The notes under the pieces were generated by a model that was not told where the DNA came from, did no database searches, and saw only the letters and a list, made by a program, of their open reading frames with translations. Both the position numbers and the translations under genes were made by a program. From assembly GCA_900491605.1 (NCBI GenBank), contig UESW01001793.1:262045-326044 (forward strand): 64,000 nucleotides of DNA. Reading direction: 5' to 3'. Below, piece after piece: positions 1-11,151 of the stretch; position 1 is the first letter of the stretch; each line of letters begins with the position of its first letter. This DNA is from Calamus simplicifolius. Lineage: Eukaryota; Streptophyta; Magnoliopsida; Arecales; Arecaceae.

Positions 1-534
1 TTTGTGTGTATTGAACAGGACCCAGTTGAGTTAATTATTTTATACTGACTTTATAAAATAATTTAAAACTCATGAATATTATGATTACTTATACTCTTAA
101 TCTGAATTCTATTTCTAGACATGTGTATGTAGTGATTATTGCTTTGATTACACATAGAGTGAGATTCTATATGAGTCAATAAACTCAGTGGGTTGGGTAA
201 TAACATTATATATATGGTGAATATTAATAGTTGAAGGAATCCACGTTCTGTTAATTTGGATTGATGATATCTCCTTGAGAAAGCTTATAAGTTTTGATTG
301 TATCAAATCTTGCAAGTGAATTTTGAATCTGATACATCAAATAAGTTAAGTGGATAAGTCTCAAGGATAATAATAGCTAATTAAATTATATTATTAGTAA
401 TTAAATTTAATTGATGGATATCTGTAATCTTAACGTGGGGAGATAATAAGTATTTAATATTAAGGCTCAAAAATATAAATTCGAATATGATTAGGAGTAC
501 AATTATAATTCTTTAGTGGAATAAATTGTAATTT

Positions 535-582
535 ACGTAATTAAATCCTAACCCAGGATAGGATTAGGAGATTTAATTACGT
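535..582. repeat. Imperfect inverted repeat
   Basis: The left arm (535-551, acgtaattaaatcctaa) pairs with the right arm (564-582, ttaggagatttaattacgt). The only mismatch is a 2-nt bulge, and the loop is 12 nt. It lies about 45 bp upstream of the TATA box at 626. Function is unknown. Confidence 0.6.
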
Positions 583-625
583 GGGAAGCCCTTTTCATAT
601 TTGCCTATTGGTCCCTATTGTAGCC

Positions 626-635
626 CTATAAATAC
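626..635 (+). promoter_or_regulatory. TATA box
   Basis: The sequence ctataaatac matches the plant TATA consensus and is preceded by a pyrimidine-rich stretch. No ORF follows at a sensible distance, so an LTR promoter is more likely than a gene promoter. Confidence 0.4.
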
Positions 636-1227
636 CCTCTCAGTTGGTTGCTAGGGTTAAAAAAAAAATGTTTTTGAGAAAAAAGAAAAACAAGAAACCC
701 TAGGTCGGCCGAGAGATCCCACCATCTTGTGAGAGAAGGAAGGTATTTCGGGAATACGGCGGAAGGCTAAAAGGTTGAGGTCGAGCAATCAAATCAACGT
801 GTTCCAACGTTCAAGTCTGAAGGTATGATCTTATACTCATAGATTAGAATGGTAAAAGATTTTTGTATTACTCATATACGCTATAGCCATGATCTTGGGG
901 GTATTCCGCGCTCTCCAACACCTGCCACCCAAATCCAAACTCCTAGTCACCTCAAGTATTTATGGGCATTTTTATTCCTGGCGGCGGTGATAATCCGAGA
1001 CGTGCTGATGCTATTAATGCAAGGTGGGAGATGAGGACAGAGCTTTGACTATTGACTCCATCCTTTTCCTCTCTCCCCCTTTCTCTTTCTCTCTGCTACA
1101 CCCAGAGCCAATCCAAGTTCAAGACCTCCTGCGGATTTCATTCCAGCTGCCCTCGGATTTCAGCACTTGTACCCCCCACCTTCAATCAACATAGTTTCCT
1201 AGGGGGCAGGTCATCAACTCAGCTAAA

Positions 1228-2079
1228 GGAGCTCACCAGCATCGTGGCTAATGGGACACCACTCGATCCGGCTAGGAGACACCCCCGAGTTGGATCAAGT
1301 CCCTAAAGGCTCTGTAACTGGTCGAGTCGCCCCTCGGGTAGAGCACAAGCCCCCGAGGCGGTTTAAAAGGAGCTCGCCGGCATCGCGGCCCATGGGACAC
1401 CACTCGGCCTTGGCACGGCGATGCCCCCGAGTAGGTTCAAGATCCTAAAGGCTCTGTAACCAGTCGAGTCGTCCCTCGGGCAGAGCACAAGCCCCCGAGG
1501 TGGTTCAAAAGGAGCTCGCCGGCATCGCGTCCCATGGGACACCACTCGGCTTCGGCATGGCAGTGCGTCCGAGTAGGTTCAAGACCCTAAAGGCTCCGTA
1601 ACCGATCGAGTCACCCCTCGGGCAGAGCACAAGCCCCCGAGGCGGTTCAAAAGGAGCTCGCCGGCATCGCGGCCCATGGGACACCACTCGGTCCCGGCAC
1701 GGCGGTGCCCTCGAATAGGTTCAAGACCCTAAAGGCTCCGCAACTGGTCGAGTCATCCCTCGGGCAGAGCACAAGCCTCCGAAAGGATTCAAAAGGAGCT
1801 CGTTGGCATCGCGGCCCACGGGACACCACTCGGCCCTGGCATGGAGGTGCCCCCGAGTAGGTTCAAGACCCTAAAGGCTCCGTAACCGGTCAAGTCGCCC
1901 CTCGGGCAGAGTACAAGCCCTCGAGAAGGTTCAAAAGGAGCTCACTAGCATCGCGGCCCATGGGACACAACTCGGCCCCGGCACGGCGGTGCCTCCGAGT
2001 AGGTTCAAGACCCTAAGGGCTCCGTAACCAGTCAAATCATCCCTCGAGCGACGCACAAACCTCCGAGGCGGTTCAAAAG
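1228..2079 (+). repeat. 142-bp tandem repeat, about 6 units
   Basis: Units start near 1228, 1370, 1512, 1654, 1796 and 1938. Each carries the core gagctcgccggcatcgcg, then a GC-rich segment and ccctaaaggctccgtaacc. The minus-strand ORFs here are shadows that recur every 142 bp. The unit is homologous to the 140-bp array of element 2 (37504-38930). Confidence 0.9.
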
Positions 2080-2262
2080 GAACCTAATGACTCTTAACTC
2101 TCAGGTCACCCTTCGGGGTTAAAAGGAACCTGACGACTCTCAACTCTTAGGTCACCCTTCGGGGTTAAAAAGAACCTGACGACTCTCAACTCTTAGGTCA
2201 CCCTTTGGGGTTAAAAGGAACATGATGACTCTTAACTCTCAGGTCACCCTCTGGGGCTCAAA
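2077..2262 (+). repeat. 46-bp tandem repeat, 4 units
   Basis: The motif aggtcacccttcggggtt recurs at 2103, 2149, 2195 and 2241 (exactly 46 bp apart), alternating with aacctgacgactctcaactc. Its reverse complement recurs in element 4 (60270-60940), where units are 47 bp or part of 106-108-bp units. Short traces are in element 3 (55050-55160). Confidence 0.9.
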
Positions 2263-3529
2263 AGGCTTCCGACAACCATAACTCTTCCTCAATGGCCAAC
2301 AGCCAATCGGGTAATACCTTTGTTTAAATTATACAATTGCAACATATTGTTGGTTACTTTCAGCCATCAAGAAGCCCCAAGATAACTCACAGCTGGGAGA
2401 AGCCAAATCCCCAGCTCACAGTTGACGGGCATCCACCTCCAAACTTCATGCCAAAAGTAGATGACCCAACCAGCTCACAGCCAGGAGAGGTCAACTCCCG
2501 ACTCGCAGTTGACGGGCATCTGCTCCCGGGCTCCACATCGGACGAGGACTACTGGCTGCCAGTCAAAGGCAAAAAACATGGCTTCAGAGTGCGTAAATAT
2601 GTCTATGCAAGGCACCACAAAAGGAAAGGGGTTTTCCCACCGGCAAGGTCATCAGCCCAAGGCCAAGCATATCCAGGTGGGCCCAGACCAGCGCGGAGGC
2701 AAGATGCCATTGCTTGGACCACCCTGCTTCCTACGTCTCCTCACCGAGGCGCATCGGCTTTGTCCCACCTTGGCCAGCTCCAGCTTCGGCCTCCTAGGCT
2801 AGCTTCGGCCTCAGCCAGCTTTGGCCTCGGCCAACTTCAGCCTCGGCCAGCTTCGGCATCGGCCAGGTTCAGCCTCGGCCAGCTTCAGCCTCGGCCAACT
2901 TCGGCCTCGGCTAGCTTCAGCCTCGAGCTTTCGCCTTGGCCTCGGCCTCGAGCCTCTGCCTCGGCACTTAGCCATGCATGCTCCCTCAGCCCGACTACCA
3001 CGTCATAGAGCCCCCGCGGCTGCTCCCAAGTTGCTAGGCCTTGGCTTTTCTCCTCGACCTCGTACGGCCTCGGCTTTCCTCCTCGGTGTTGTACGGCCTC
3101 GACACCAAACACGATGCGAAGGCAAACAGCTACGAAAAAGCTAACTTGAACGGCTATCTCTGCCTCAATGGCATCATTGTGGCCTCATCGGCTCTTTCTT
3201 TGCCTCAGCGGCATGTTGACGGGCACCCACATCCAAACTTCATATCAGAAGTTGAAGACCCAAAGTCAACTCACAGTTGGAAGAAACCAACTCTCCAACT
3301 CGTAGATGACGAATATCCACTTCCAGACTCTGCATCGAGAGAGGATTGCTGGCTACCTTCAGCTAGCCAACGAGCGGACGAAAATTATCCAAAGCAATGC
3401 AAAAGGAAAAAAAAAGCTCTCTCCACTAGTAAGGAATCAGAACTGAAGCAAGCATGAAAGGACAAGCAAAGATGAAGAGCTCTACACTCCTTTCGCTTAG
3501 CTGATGCTCGGCACACAAGCTCAATGAGT
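2263..3529 (+). other. 3' untranslated region of element 1 with degenerate GC-rich repeats
   Basis: This stretch contains the conserved block around 2300-2440 (gggtaatacctttgtttaaa, then agctgggagaagcc) and a run of cctcggccagcttcgg-like units at about 2770-2960, with more at 3040-3090. A second partial copy of the agctgggagaagcc block is at 3215-3300. The overlapping ORFs reflect stop-poor GC-rich repeats and resemble no protein I know. Confidence 0.6.
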
Positions 3530-3541
3530 GTGGGGGGCATC
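3530..3541 (+). other. Polypurine tract of element 1
   Basis: The sequence gtggggggcatc lies directly before the LTR start tgatgggg. The same arrangement (ggggggcatc then tga) occurs on the minus strand at 57668-57681 in element 4, which supports the boundary. The tract primes plus-strand DNA synthesis in LTR retroelements. Confidence 0.7.
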
Positions 3542-3879
3542 TGATGGGGCCAGTGTGCCCCCATGGGTCACAATAATAGCATATGGGTTTGACCTCAGCA
3601 AATCAGCCTTTCCTCCTCGGTCTTGGCAAGCTCTCGACGGGCCCAGCAGGTCCAAGGTGGCCTTTCTCCTGTTCGCCACCTTTTCTCTCTCCTTCGCATG
3701 GAGCCAGCTTCCGCTCGGCCTCAGCCCCAGCTTCCGATCGAGTTCGAGCTCCTCCAGCCATGCATGTGTTCTGTATGGCCGTGCATGCGGCCTCGGACCC
3801 CATTCTCGTCTCCTGCAGACGCCTGGATTCCTCAGCTCTGCTCCTAGCTGCCGTGCCCCCCTCAGCCATGCAAGCTACC

Positions 3880-4575
3880 GAGCTCCCTCGGCCTCGGCAC
3901 TCGGTTGCCCCCTCAGCCTCAGCCTCGGCTCCAGTCGGCCTCGGCCACCTCGGCTCCAGTCGGCCTTGGCACTCGGTTGGCCCCTAAGCCTCGGCCTCGG
4001 CTCCAGTCGACCTCAACCCCAGTCGACCTCGGCCCTAGTCAGCCTCGGCCATCTCAATGCTCGGCCACCTTGGCCTCGGCCTCGACTCCAGTCTGCCTTA
4101 GCACTCGATTGATGCCTCGGCCTCGGCCATCTCGGCCTCAGCACTCGGTTGCTCCCTCAGACTTGGCCATCTCGGCCTCGGCCATCTTTGCCGCGGCCTC
4201 GGCCATCTCATCCTCGGCCATCTCAGTGCTCGGCCACCTCGACCTTGGCCTCGGCTCCGGTCGGCCTCGGTACTCGGTTGCCCCCTCAGCCTCGGCCTCG
4301 GTCCTAGTTGGCCTCAGTCCCAGCCAGCCTCGCCTCGGCGCCATCTAAGCCGGCCTCGCCCCGGCATCATCCATGCCGGCCTCACCCCGGCGTCATCCAA
4401 GCCGGCCTTGCTCCGGCATCATCCATGCCGGCCTCATCCCAGCATCATCCAAGCCGGCTTCGGCTTCAGTCGGCCTCGGCATATCATCCAAGTCGGCCTT
4501 GCCCCGGAACTCCTGCTCGGCCACCTCGGCCTCAGCCTTGGCCTCGGCCCCCTTGGCCTCGATCATGAACAGTGC
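3880..4575 (+). repeat. GC-rich minisatellite in U3 of LTR 1
   Basis: Degenerate units are built on cctcggc and change from cctcggccatctcggcctcg-like units (3880-4330) to roughly 27-bp units of the gccggcctcaccccggc type (4340-4480). Lack of stops in several frames creates apparent ORFs up to about 190 codons, which I treat as spurious. Confidence 0.75.
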
Positions 4576-5038
4576 TCGGCCTCATTATGAACAGTGTCAT
4601 GCAAGCACTCTATAATCAACGCTCTACAAGGGACAGCTGGCTTCAACTCCAAGCTGCATCTTCTGCCCCAATGGCTACACCGTGGGGCCCACATGCCTGG
4701 CTCCGCCACCTTTTATCTATCTTTGTAAGGATGGCCCTATGAATGTGAAGGACATCTGCCCATATCCTGCCAGTCTGCAGCAACCATCCAAATCAAAAGG
4801 CCATTCACTCTGACGGGATGTGACCCACCAACCAGCTGCAGCCACCCACTCTGATGGGACTTGGCCTGTAGACCTGACATGTTAGAAGGAAGCAAGCTCT
4901 ACCATTGCTGCCATCACCTTAAAAGGCTCTGACAAGTGTCAGCACCCCATGCCTCATAGACATCAGCTCTGACACTTCACCCATCAAAGTCATCATTATG
5001 AGGCTTCAACCACTCAAACCAAACAAACTCTAAGCATC

Positions 5039-5046
5039 TATAAAAG
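5039..5046 (+). promoter_or_regulatory. LTR TATA box (element 1)
   Basis: The sequence tataaaag is followed by ggtaag, as in the 5' LTR of element 2 (31734). It probably directs transcription from the LTR. Confidence 0.6.
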
Positions 5047-5350
5047 GGTAAGAGTGACCCCCGATCAGGTAACTCTAACTGGAGAACTCATTACACTCCA
5101 AAAACACTCATTCTTGCCCACAGAGAGCACGGCTCTAAGCTTCTCTCTCTTCTTCTCTCTTTCGAGCTTCCTTAAGCTCACAGCTATATCCAGGGCACTG
5201 ACTTGAGCGTCGGAGGGTCCCTGCCGGAATCTCCAGCCCCTGGAACTTTTTGCAGGCTCCCAGACATAAGAAGCTCGCCGAAGAATTCCGGGCTTGCTGG
5301 AGAAGGTGATCGGACGCTCGCGGACGTTCGAGGAAGGTGATCTGGCAACA

Positions 5351-7589
5351 ACATATAGTTTTGTGAAAGCTCCTTGATTCATCTAGAGAATTAAAAATGC
5401 TCAATTGATGTAAAGCCACATGAATAATCATAAATAACCAAGATTTGCATTAATAAAGAAAATACTAAAAGTCCACGTGCTTTGATGATTGGACTATTGT
5501 AAGCAATATAGATTTTGTCCTTTAATTTTAAGTTTTAGATGTACATAATATATTTTAGATATTTTATGTGTATATCTTTATAAATATATATCTAAAATTA
5601 TGTTTATATTTATAAATTTATTTTTTTGTATATATACTAATAATTTTTTTACTTGCATACCTTTATAAATATTTAAAATTAATAATATATCCTCATAAAG
5701 TTATTATTTATGTATACTCTTCTATAAGTTATTTCTTTTACATATTTTCTCTTATTAAATATATGAAATGAAATAATTCAAAAGGTTATATGCAAGTAGA
5801 AAATTTAAAGTATATATAAATAATTTCAAATATTTACAAGAAAGACATGCAAAAGAAAAAAAAATATAATTAGAGAATTGTGTGTAAAAGCAAAGTTGTG
5901 ATGTTATTCACGAAACTTTATTTATTTATAAGGATAAATATGTAAAATAATTATATTTTATCAAAGATAACTAATTAATTAATCTTAAAAATTTAAGATG
6001 CTGGGAAAGAGGCCAAGCAGTTTACATTATGCTTAATATTAATAAACTCCATGGCTTTTGTAACCATTTGCCGTCCCTCACAAAAGAGTAGAATAATTTA
6101 AGAATGTTTTGGAGGGATGAGGGCCAAAGATGAAATATATGTATGTATTCTGAATGAGAAACGGAAGACTTGACTAAGAGTGGGATGTATTGTTGTTTAT
6201 AAAAAAAGAATTAAAAGATTAAGTTTCGTGGAGTGGGGCCGGGATAGAAAATTTAATATTATCCTTTTGTAATGAGAGGCAGTTTTTTTTGTTATTATTT
6301 TGGAACTGTCAGTCAGGCTGGCATGATGACAATAAATAACATTTGGATCTCAAACGCGTCATTGCCGTATAGAGAGAGAAAAGAATTATTTAATTAATAG
6401 TCAGCAGTCAGCACCACTGCAGGGAAGACTGAGAGGCCGAAATTCTCTCTTTAGCCAGTGGAGAGAGGACTTGGTTAAGTGCGGGACGCAATTTCCAGAA
6501 AGCCGGAGGTCCTACTTAACAAAAATATTCAGCTCATAAATTCTCTTCACTTATCGCCTGCAATTTTTCAAGAAAACCAAGAAAAGCTGCACCCTTGTCT
6601 ACGATTCATATCACTCCGATTCATTGACTTGATGATTCAGTTGACTGACTGCTTAGTACCTAATTACCCTCCCTAATACGGTAGAAAGATTTTGATCTTA
6701 AAGCCAAATCCTGTCTACTATGATGATGATTGGAGAACCGAGTAACTCATAGATCATGAGGTGTTGAGCTAGTGAAAGGGTATATGTTATTATGTACATG
6801 CATGATTGACATCCACAAAATCAAGTTTTGTTTAATAATTATAATTATAATTAAATATTTATAATTATTTTATGTTTAATTTATATACATTTATCAATAA
6901 ATATATTTTTATAATTACATAAAATAACTAATAATATTTAGTAAATATATAAATATTAATGTTACCTAAATATTATTAATATATGTACAATAATATTAAT
7001 AACAAATATTTTAATATTAATAATAAAATATTAATTTTTAATTAATAAATATTAAAATATTGATGACTATTGCTAACACGATATGTGCGAATAATAACTA
7101 ATGCAAGTACTTCATGCAAAAAATATACTTTATGTCTAATCAGTTTAAGATCGAGTCACTTTAACTAATCTAGACCAGCAGCAATTATTAAGATTTAAAA
7201 AAGAGTTATTGAATTAATCTGTGGAAGTTTTGGGATGACTTCGACCGAACCTGGAAATTTTGTGGTCGAGCAGGAAATATTTTCGCAGGTTATACGAATC
7301 AGCGTCGGTCGCAATGGGACTTAATTAGCAGCCTAAACAGACCCATTCACGTTATCTCTAATACATACGTTACCAGCTCGCAAATACTTTGAGATCTTCT
7401 AACTAAAGAAATGAGATCTTTTGGCAGAGCTTTGGGCTCAACCTTAATCTTAATATTCGTGGACTTTGCCAACGGCAGAAGACTTGTACCTCCTTAAAAT
7501 TGTTGGTGGTCGAAAGAAATAAAAATTTGTTGATGAAGCTAATCGGAGGTGAAATTTAGTCTCTTCAATAGGCTAATTTTTTTAGCCAC
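5351..7589. other. AT-rich intergenic DNA
   Basis: No coding region, RNA gene or clear element was recognised. 5520-5830 and 6830-7080 are very AT-rich. Positions 6675-6830 have a related copy at 8425-8545. Confidence 0.5.
6675..6830 (+). repeat. Dispersed direct repeat, copy 1
   Basis: This copy shares the segments gtagaaagattttgat, aaagccaaatcct and aggtgttgagctagt with 8425-8545, in the same order. It lies about 1.7 kb from the other copy, and the Mutator-like element lies between them. It could mark an old local duplication. Confidence 0.6.
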
Positions 7590-8300
7590 CTATTATATGG
7601 GAGCTTCTAATACACGAAAAAATTTACTCTCCACACCCACACTTTAATATATATATATATATATATATATATCTCATTGCGTAATGGCCATTATGCCCTC
7701 CATAATTTCTCTCTACACCCTTCACCTTGAACAAAACCTCCTCCCCCGCCACCCTCTGTTCGGCCTATCAGGGCCGAACAAAAGCTATCTGTTTGGCCCT
7801 GATGGGTTCAATAGAGGCCCTCTGTTCGATCTTGCTTGGCCAAACAGTGGCCCTGTGTTTGGTAAGAAGGAGCGAGGGCTAGGGCCAATGAGTCGAGGGC
7901 TAGCCAAGGGGAGTCGGGGCCAGAGGGGGCAGGGCAACCGGGGCCATGGGGGGCCAAGATGGGCCAAGGCGATGCATCCAACAAGGGGAGCCGAGGGCCA
8001 AAGGGGTTCGGGACAAGGCACCCGATCGACGAGGGCTGCCGCACCTGCTCGCTACCTCCGCCGCTGATGCCACCGTTGCCACCGATGCCACGCTGCCACT
8101 GCCGACCAAGGAAGGAGAAGGAAAAGGAAGAGGGAAGAGGAGAGGAGGGTTTCGGCCAGGTGGGGTGAGGAAGAGCGGTGTGGAGAGAAAAAAAAAGGTT
8201 AGGAGGGATTTAAGGGTAGTTTAGGTATTTAAATTTTTTAAAAAAATTTGAGGGTGTAGAGAGTATTTTTGCAGTGTATTTAGAAGATCCCCTATTATAT
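7590..8300. mobile_element. Mutator-like non-autonomous element with 9-bp target duplication
   Basis: The element proper is 7599-8291 (693 bp). Identical 9-bp direct repeats, ctattatat, flank it at 7590-7598 and 8292-8300. The ends are inverted repeats of about 40 bp: the left begins gggagcttctaatacac and the right, read in reverse, gggatcttctaaatacac. Both continue to actctc.acaccc with a few mismatches. A 9-bp duplication with long inverted ends is typical of Mutator-like elements. No transposase is encoded. The GC-rich interior (7740-8170) contrasts with its AT-rich surroundings and could be captured host DNA (Pack-MULE type), but I do not recognise a source gene. Confidence 0.85.
7646..7673. 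repeat. (AT)n microsatellite
   Basis: About 13 AT dinucleotide units lie just inside the left inverted end of the Mutator-like element. Confidence 0.95.
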
Positions 8301-8424
8301 TTACACCTTGCCAAAAAATTAAAAAAAAAAGTATTTTTTTTTTCCTTTTTTTCCCAAAAAGGAGGCAACGGATCAAGCACAAATGAAAGAGGAACTACAA
8401 GCAACTACACTAAGAAAATGGGCT

Positions 8425-8545
8425 AACGTAGTAGAAAGATTTTGATTTTAAAGCCAAATCCTATCACCCATATGATAGACGAGGTGTTGAGCTAGTTAAG
8501 GGTATATGTTATGTACATGAGTGATTAACGTCTATAAAATCAAGT
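8425..8545 (+). repeat. Dispersed direct repeat, copy 2
   Basis: Related to 6675-6830, but shorter because of small internal deletions. Confidence 0.6.
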
Positions 8546-9061
8546 GCAACAAAGAATGGTTCCACAAACACATTTGTTTCTTCGATGATCTTAATATGCT
8601 GCATTCAAATATCAACTCTTTGTTCTATGGTCTTGTTGCTCGAGAGTCAATTCCTTTGGAAAAGTTTTGGTCGAATTAATGGCTCCGGATATATAGCTTT
8701 TCCACAGAGAAGATGGGGTTTGGAAAAGTCATGATGAGTACTTTGATTCCATGTTTCCATGGATTTGCTGGTTTGGAAAGAGATGAGATAAGGTTTGCAC
8801 CACAAAAATTCCTTCAGAAGTGGGATCCAGATCTCAATTTCACTTGTCATGTCCTTCTCTATTTCAATTTAATAATTATCTTCAGGCTAGAGTCTATGCC
8901 GAATCTCTTTCTTCTTAAAGAGGTGAGTCTAGGCATTGGAAAACCGAATGTTAGGCCTGTGGAAATTGTACAGTACATTGACTTCCAATGACTCATATTT
9001 ATATACCTTTATCCTACACTGACTTGGCCAACGACTCATATTTTCATAATTCCATGCTCTC

Positions 9062-9068
9062 TATAAAT
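9062..9068 (+). promoter_or_regulatory. Possible TATA box of the RLP gene
   Basis: The sequence tataaat lies 53-59 bp before the ATG at 9121. A purine-rich stretch follows. Placement suits a short 5' untranslated region. Confidence 0.4.
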
Positions 9069-9120
9069 TGTCCAAGCTAAGAATGAATTAAGAAGCAAAA
9101 GTATCAAATCATTAGTCCCT

Positions 9121-9508
9121 ATGGAGAGTTGCTACCACTCTGTCACCTACTCAAGGCTAGCATTTTTATTATGGGCTTCATTGATTGTAATCATCTGCAA
9201 CTGCAGCCCCAGCTTCGGGTGTCCATTGAAGGAGTATGAAGCTCTGTTAAAGCTCAAATCTTCTCTCCTTCAACATAACTACACTCCACCACCTACTTGG
9301 GGAAGAGTGAGAGATTGTTGCCTTTGGGAGAGAGTCACCTGCAACAATAGCACAAGACAAGTATCGAAGCTCATGCTTTCGAGACTTATAGAATCCAATT
9401 GGCTATTTTCAGAATGGTCATTGAATATCAGCATTTTTTCCTCCTTTCACAAGCTCACACAGCTTAGCTTGTCCAGCAATAATATTGTAGGATTGCTATC
9501 ACAGATGG
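9121..9508 (+). CDS. RLP exon 1 (signal peptide and LRR N-terminal domain)
   Basis: Starts at ATG 9121; residues 1-34 include a hydrophobic core (LAFLLWASLIVIIC) and end near a Cys-Pro start of the mature LRRNT domain. A WERVTCNN-type motif with paired cysteines follows, as usual in LRRNT_2. The exon ends at the donor atgg|gtcag, and the frame continues into exon 2 at 9626 as M-D-I-S-G. Confidence 0.75.
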
Positions 9509-9625
9509 GTCAGTCTTTTCTTCATCCAACTCATTACTTTAGTTTTAGTCCATTTATATTTTTATCCTCTTGATGAAAATATGTTTGATCTAGATTCTCT
9601 TTCTTTGGGATTTTGTATTTAACAG

Positions 9626-9772
9626 ACATATCAGGATTGAGCAAGTTAGAGATCCTTGATCTTAGCTACAACAACTTCATTGGAAGTATTCCATTATCTT
9701 TCAAAAATCTATCTTCACTCAGTACCCTGAATCTAAGAGTCAACATGTTGAATAGTACACTTAATGTGGAAG
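9626..9772 (+). CDS. RLP exon 2
   Basis: Begins after the acceptor aacag and encodes LEILDLSYNNFIGSIP-type LRR sequence, ending at the donor gaag|gtaata. It is open throughout and 147 bp long, the same length as exon 3. Confidence 0.7.
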
Positions 9773-9885
9773 GTAATAACTTTAACTAACAAAGTCTTCT
9801 GTAATTATATCAAGAAATCATCAGCAGGTTAAGTATATCGATTTATATTATCTTTTTAACTGATATCTATGGTTCCTTATTACAT

Positions 9886-10031
9886 GGTTGCAAGGATTGC
9901 AGAAGCTTAGAATGCTTAATCTTAGATTTAATTAGCTCATAGGAAGGATACTCATAGTTTTGGAAATTTATCTTCTCTTAATTTTTTTTATTTGGATGAA
10001 AATAATTTAATTATTTCCCTACCTTCACAAG
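9886..10031 (+). pseudogene. RLP exon 3, degenerate first copy
   Basis: Aligned with the good copy at 13076-13222, the acceptor acag has become acat, and the frame holds a stop (tag at the FNQL position). It still ends at a gt donor (caag|gtatg). Splicing probably skips it. Confidence 0.7.
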
Positions 10032-10242
10032 GTATGATATTTATTCTTTTGACTAAAAGTTTCCTTATATTCCCTTTTAGTTTTATTTGAGCTAGCAAAT
10101 TTCTTCATATTCAAAGCTAAAAATGCAGCCAATTTGACTGATTGGATTGGCCAATCCAAATCAATTTCCATTTAGTGAGTGAGAATTTTATTTCACTTGT
10201 CAAGCTTTAGAATAGAATTATAAATTTTGTGAGTCAATCTTT

Positions 10243-11151
10243 CATCAAACTCTCTATTAAAGCTTAGATCTTCTCTCCTTTACCACAACTACACTTCACA
10301 TGCATGGGGAAAAGGGAGATACTATTGTCTCCTAGAGAGAGTGACCAACAACAGCACAAGACGAGTATCGAAGCTCATGCTTTTGAGCCTTGGAGGATTT
10401 AATCAACTGTTTGTTAAAGCTCAGATAGCTTGATTTGTCCAGTAGTCAAATTTATAGGATTGCTATTAGAGATACTACTAGCTTTGGGAGAGATTGACAG
10501 AACAACCGCACAAGATGAGCATCGAAGCTCATGCTTTTGAGCCTTATAGGATTTAAGTAGCTATTTATTAAAGCCTAGACAACTCGATTTGTCTAGCAGT
10601 CGAATTGCAGGATTGCTATTAGAGATGCATCAGCCGCTCTCCTATCCAACTTATTAGCCCAATTTCAATCTGTTCAAATTTTTTATCTTGTTATTATAAA
10701 TATTTTGGATTTAGATTCTTTTTCATTGGGAATTTTGTATGTAGAAATCATCTCAGGATTGAGTAAGTTGAAGATCCTGATCTCAGCTATAACAGCCTTA
10801 TTGAAAGTATTCATTATCTTTCAAAAATCTATCTTCACTCAGTATCTTAAATCTAAGAGGCAACATGTGAATGGTACACTTAATGTAGAATGTAATAACT
10901 TTAACTTACAAAGTCCTCTATAATTATTTTTGTCAAGAGATCATTAACACATTAAGTATAACAATTTATATATTCTTTTTAACTGATATATAGTTCCTTA
11001 TTACAGGGCTGCAAGGATTACAGAAGCTTAGAATGCTTGATCTTGGATTAATCAGCTCACAGGAAGGATACCCATAGCTTTGGGAAACTTATCTTTTCTT
11101 AATTTTTATATTTAGATGGAAATAAATTAACTGGTTCACTGCCTTCACAAG
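10243..11151 (+). pseudogene. RLP exon 1-3 cassette, second degenerate copy
   Basis: Copies of exon 1 (about 10243-10440, with a second partial copy at 10485-10640), exon 2 (about 10745-10896) and exon 3 (11007-11151) follow in order. They are recognisable by the shared runs cgaagctcatgctt, ctcaggattgagtaag and gcaaggattacagaag. Frameshifts are present. No signal peptide is retained. Confidence 0.7.

Larger units (their letters stand above)
1..1040. other. AT-rich sequence, probably part of an LTR
   Basis: No credible coding region is visible. A plant-type TATA box (ctataaatac, 626-635) lies downstream of an imperfect palindrome (535-582). It is followed by a purine-rich leader and a GC-richer stretch. 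This order resembles the U3/R part of a plant retrotransposon LTR. The repeat-rich 3' region of element 1 starts near 1040, so this piece may be an insertion into that element. The left border is outside the window, and a host promoter remains possible. Confidence 0.35.
1041..5350 (+). mobile_element. Tat-type Ty3/gypsy element 1, 3' part only
   Basis: This is the 3' non-coding region plus the 3' LTR of a gypsy element whose coding part is not in the window. The order is a conserved block (about 1100-1225), a 142-bp array, a 46-bp array, another conserved block (2300-2440), GC-rich short repeats, a polypurine tract at 3530-3541 and an LTR from 3542. The two conserved blocks recur in element 3 (54900-55030 and 55240-55400). 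The second also appears reversed and split in element 4. Assignment to Tat rests on shared LTR and 3' motifs with element 2, which has Tat-type pol. No intact reading frame is credible here. Confidence 0.75.
3542..5350 (+). mobile_element. 3' LTR of Tat element 1
   Basis: The LTR starts with TG right after the polypurine tract and ends near ggcaaca (5344-5350), about 1.8 kb. U3 is filled with GC-rich short repeats (3880-4575). A TATA box at 5039-5046 is followed about 160 bp later by ctgacttgagcgtcggaggg, a motif found at the matching place in the other Tat LTRs of this window. The exact 3' end is uncertain by a few bases because the partner LTR is not present. Confidence 0.75.
8301..9120. 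other. Intergenic DNA upstream of the RLP gene
   Basis: Contains the second copy of the dispersed repeat (8425-8545) and a short imperfect tandem repeat around 8979-9052 (gacttccaatgactcatat / gacttggccaacgactcata). Short ORFs here show no recognisable domain. The 3' end holds the presumed RLP promoter. Confidence 0.45.

Noticed and set aside
849..1034. 61-codon ORF
   Set aside because: No similarity recognised; it lies in presumed LTR leader sequence.
1363..1829. Three similar 60-codon minus-strand ORFs
   Set aside because: They recur every 142 bp and are shadows of the tandem repeat.
3528..4568. ORFs up to 194 codons in LTR 1
   Set aside because: Ala/Ser/Pro/Arg-rich frames from GC-rich minisatellite; no domain and no neighbouring gene.
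8647..8991. Overlapping ORFs on both strands upstream of the RLP gene
   Set aside because: No domain or signal; probably chance frames in a promoter region.
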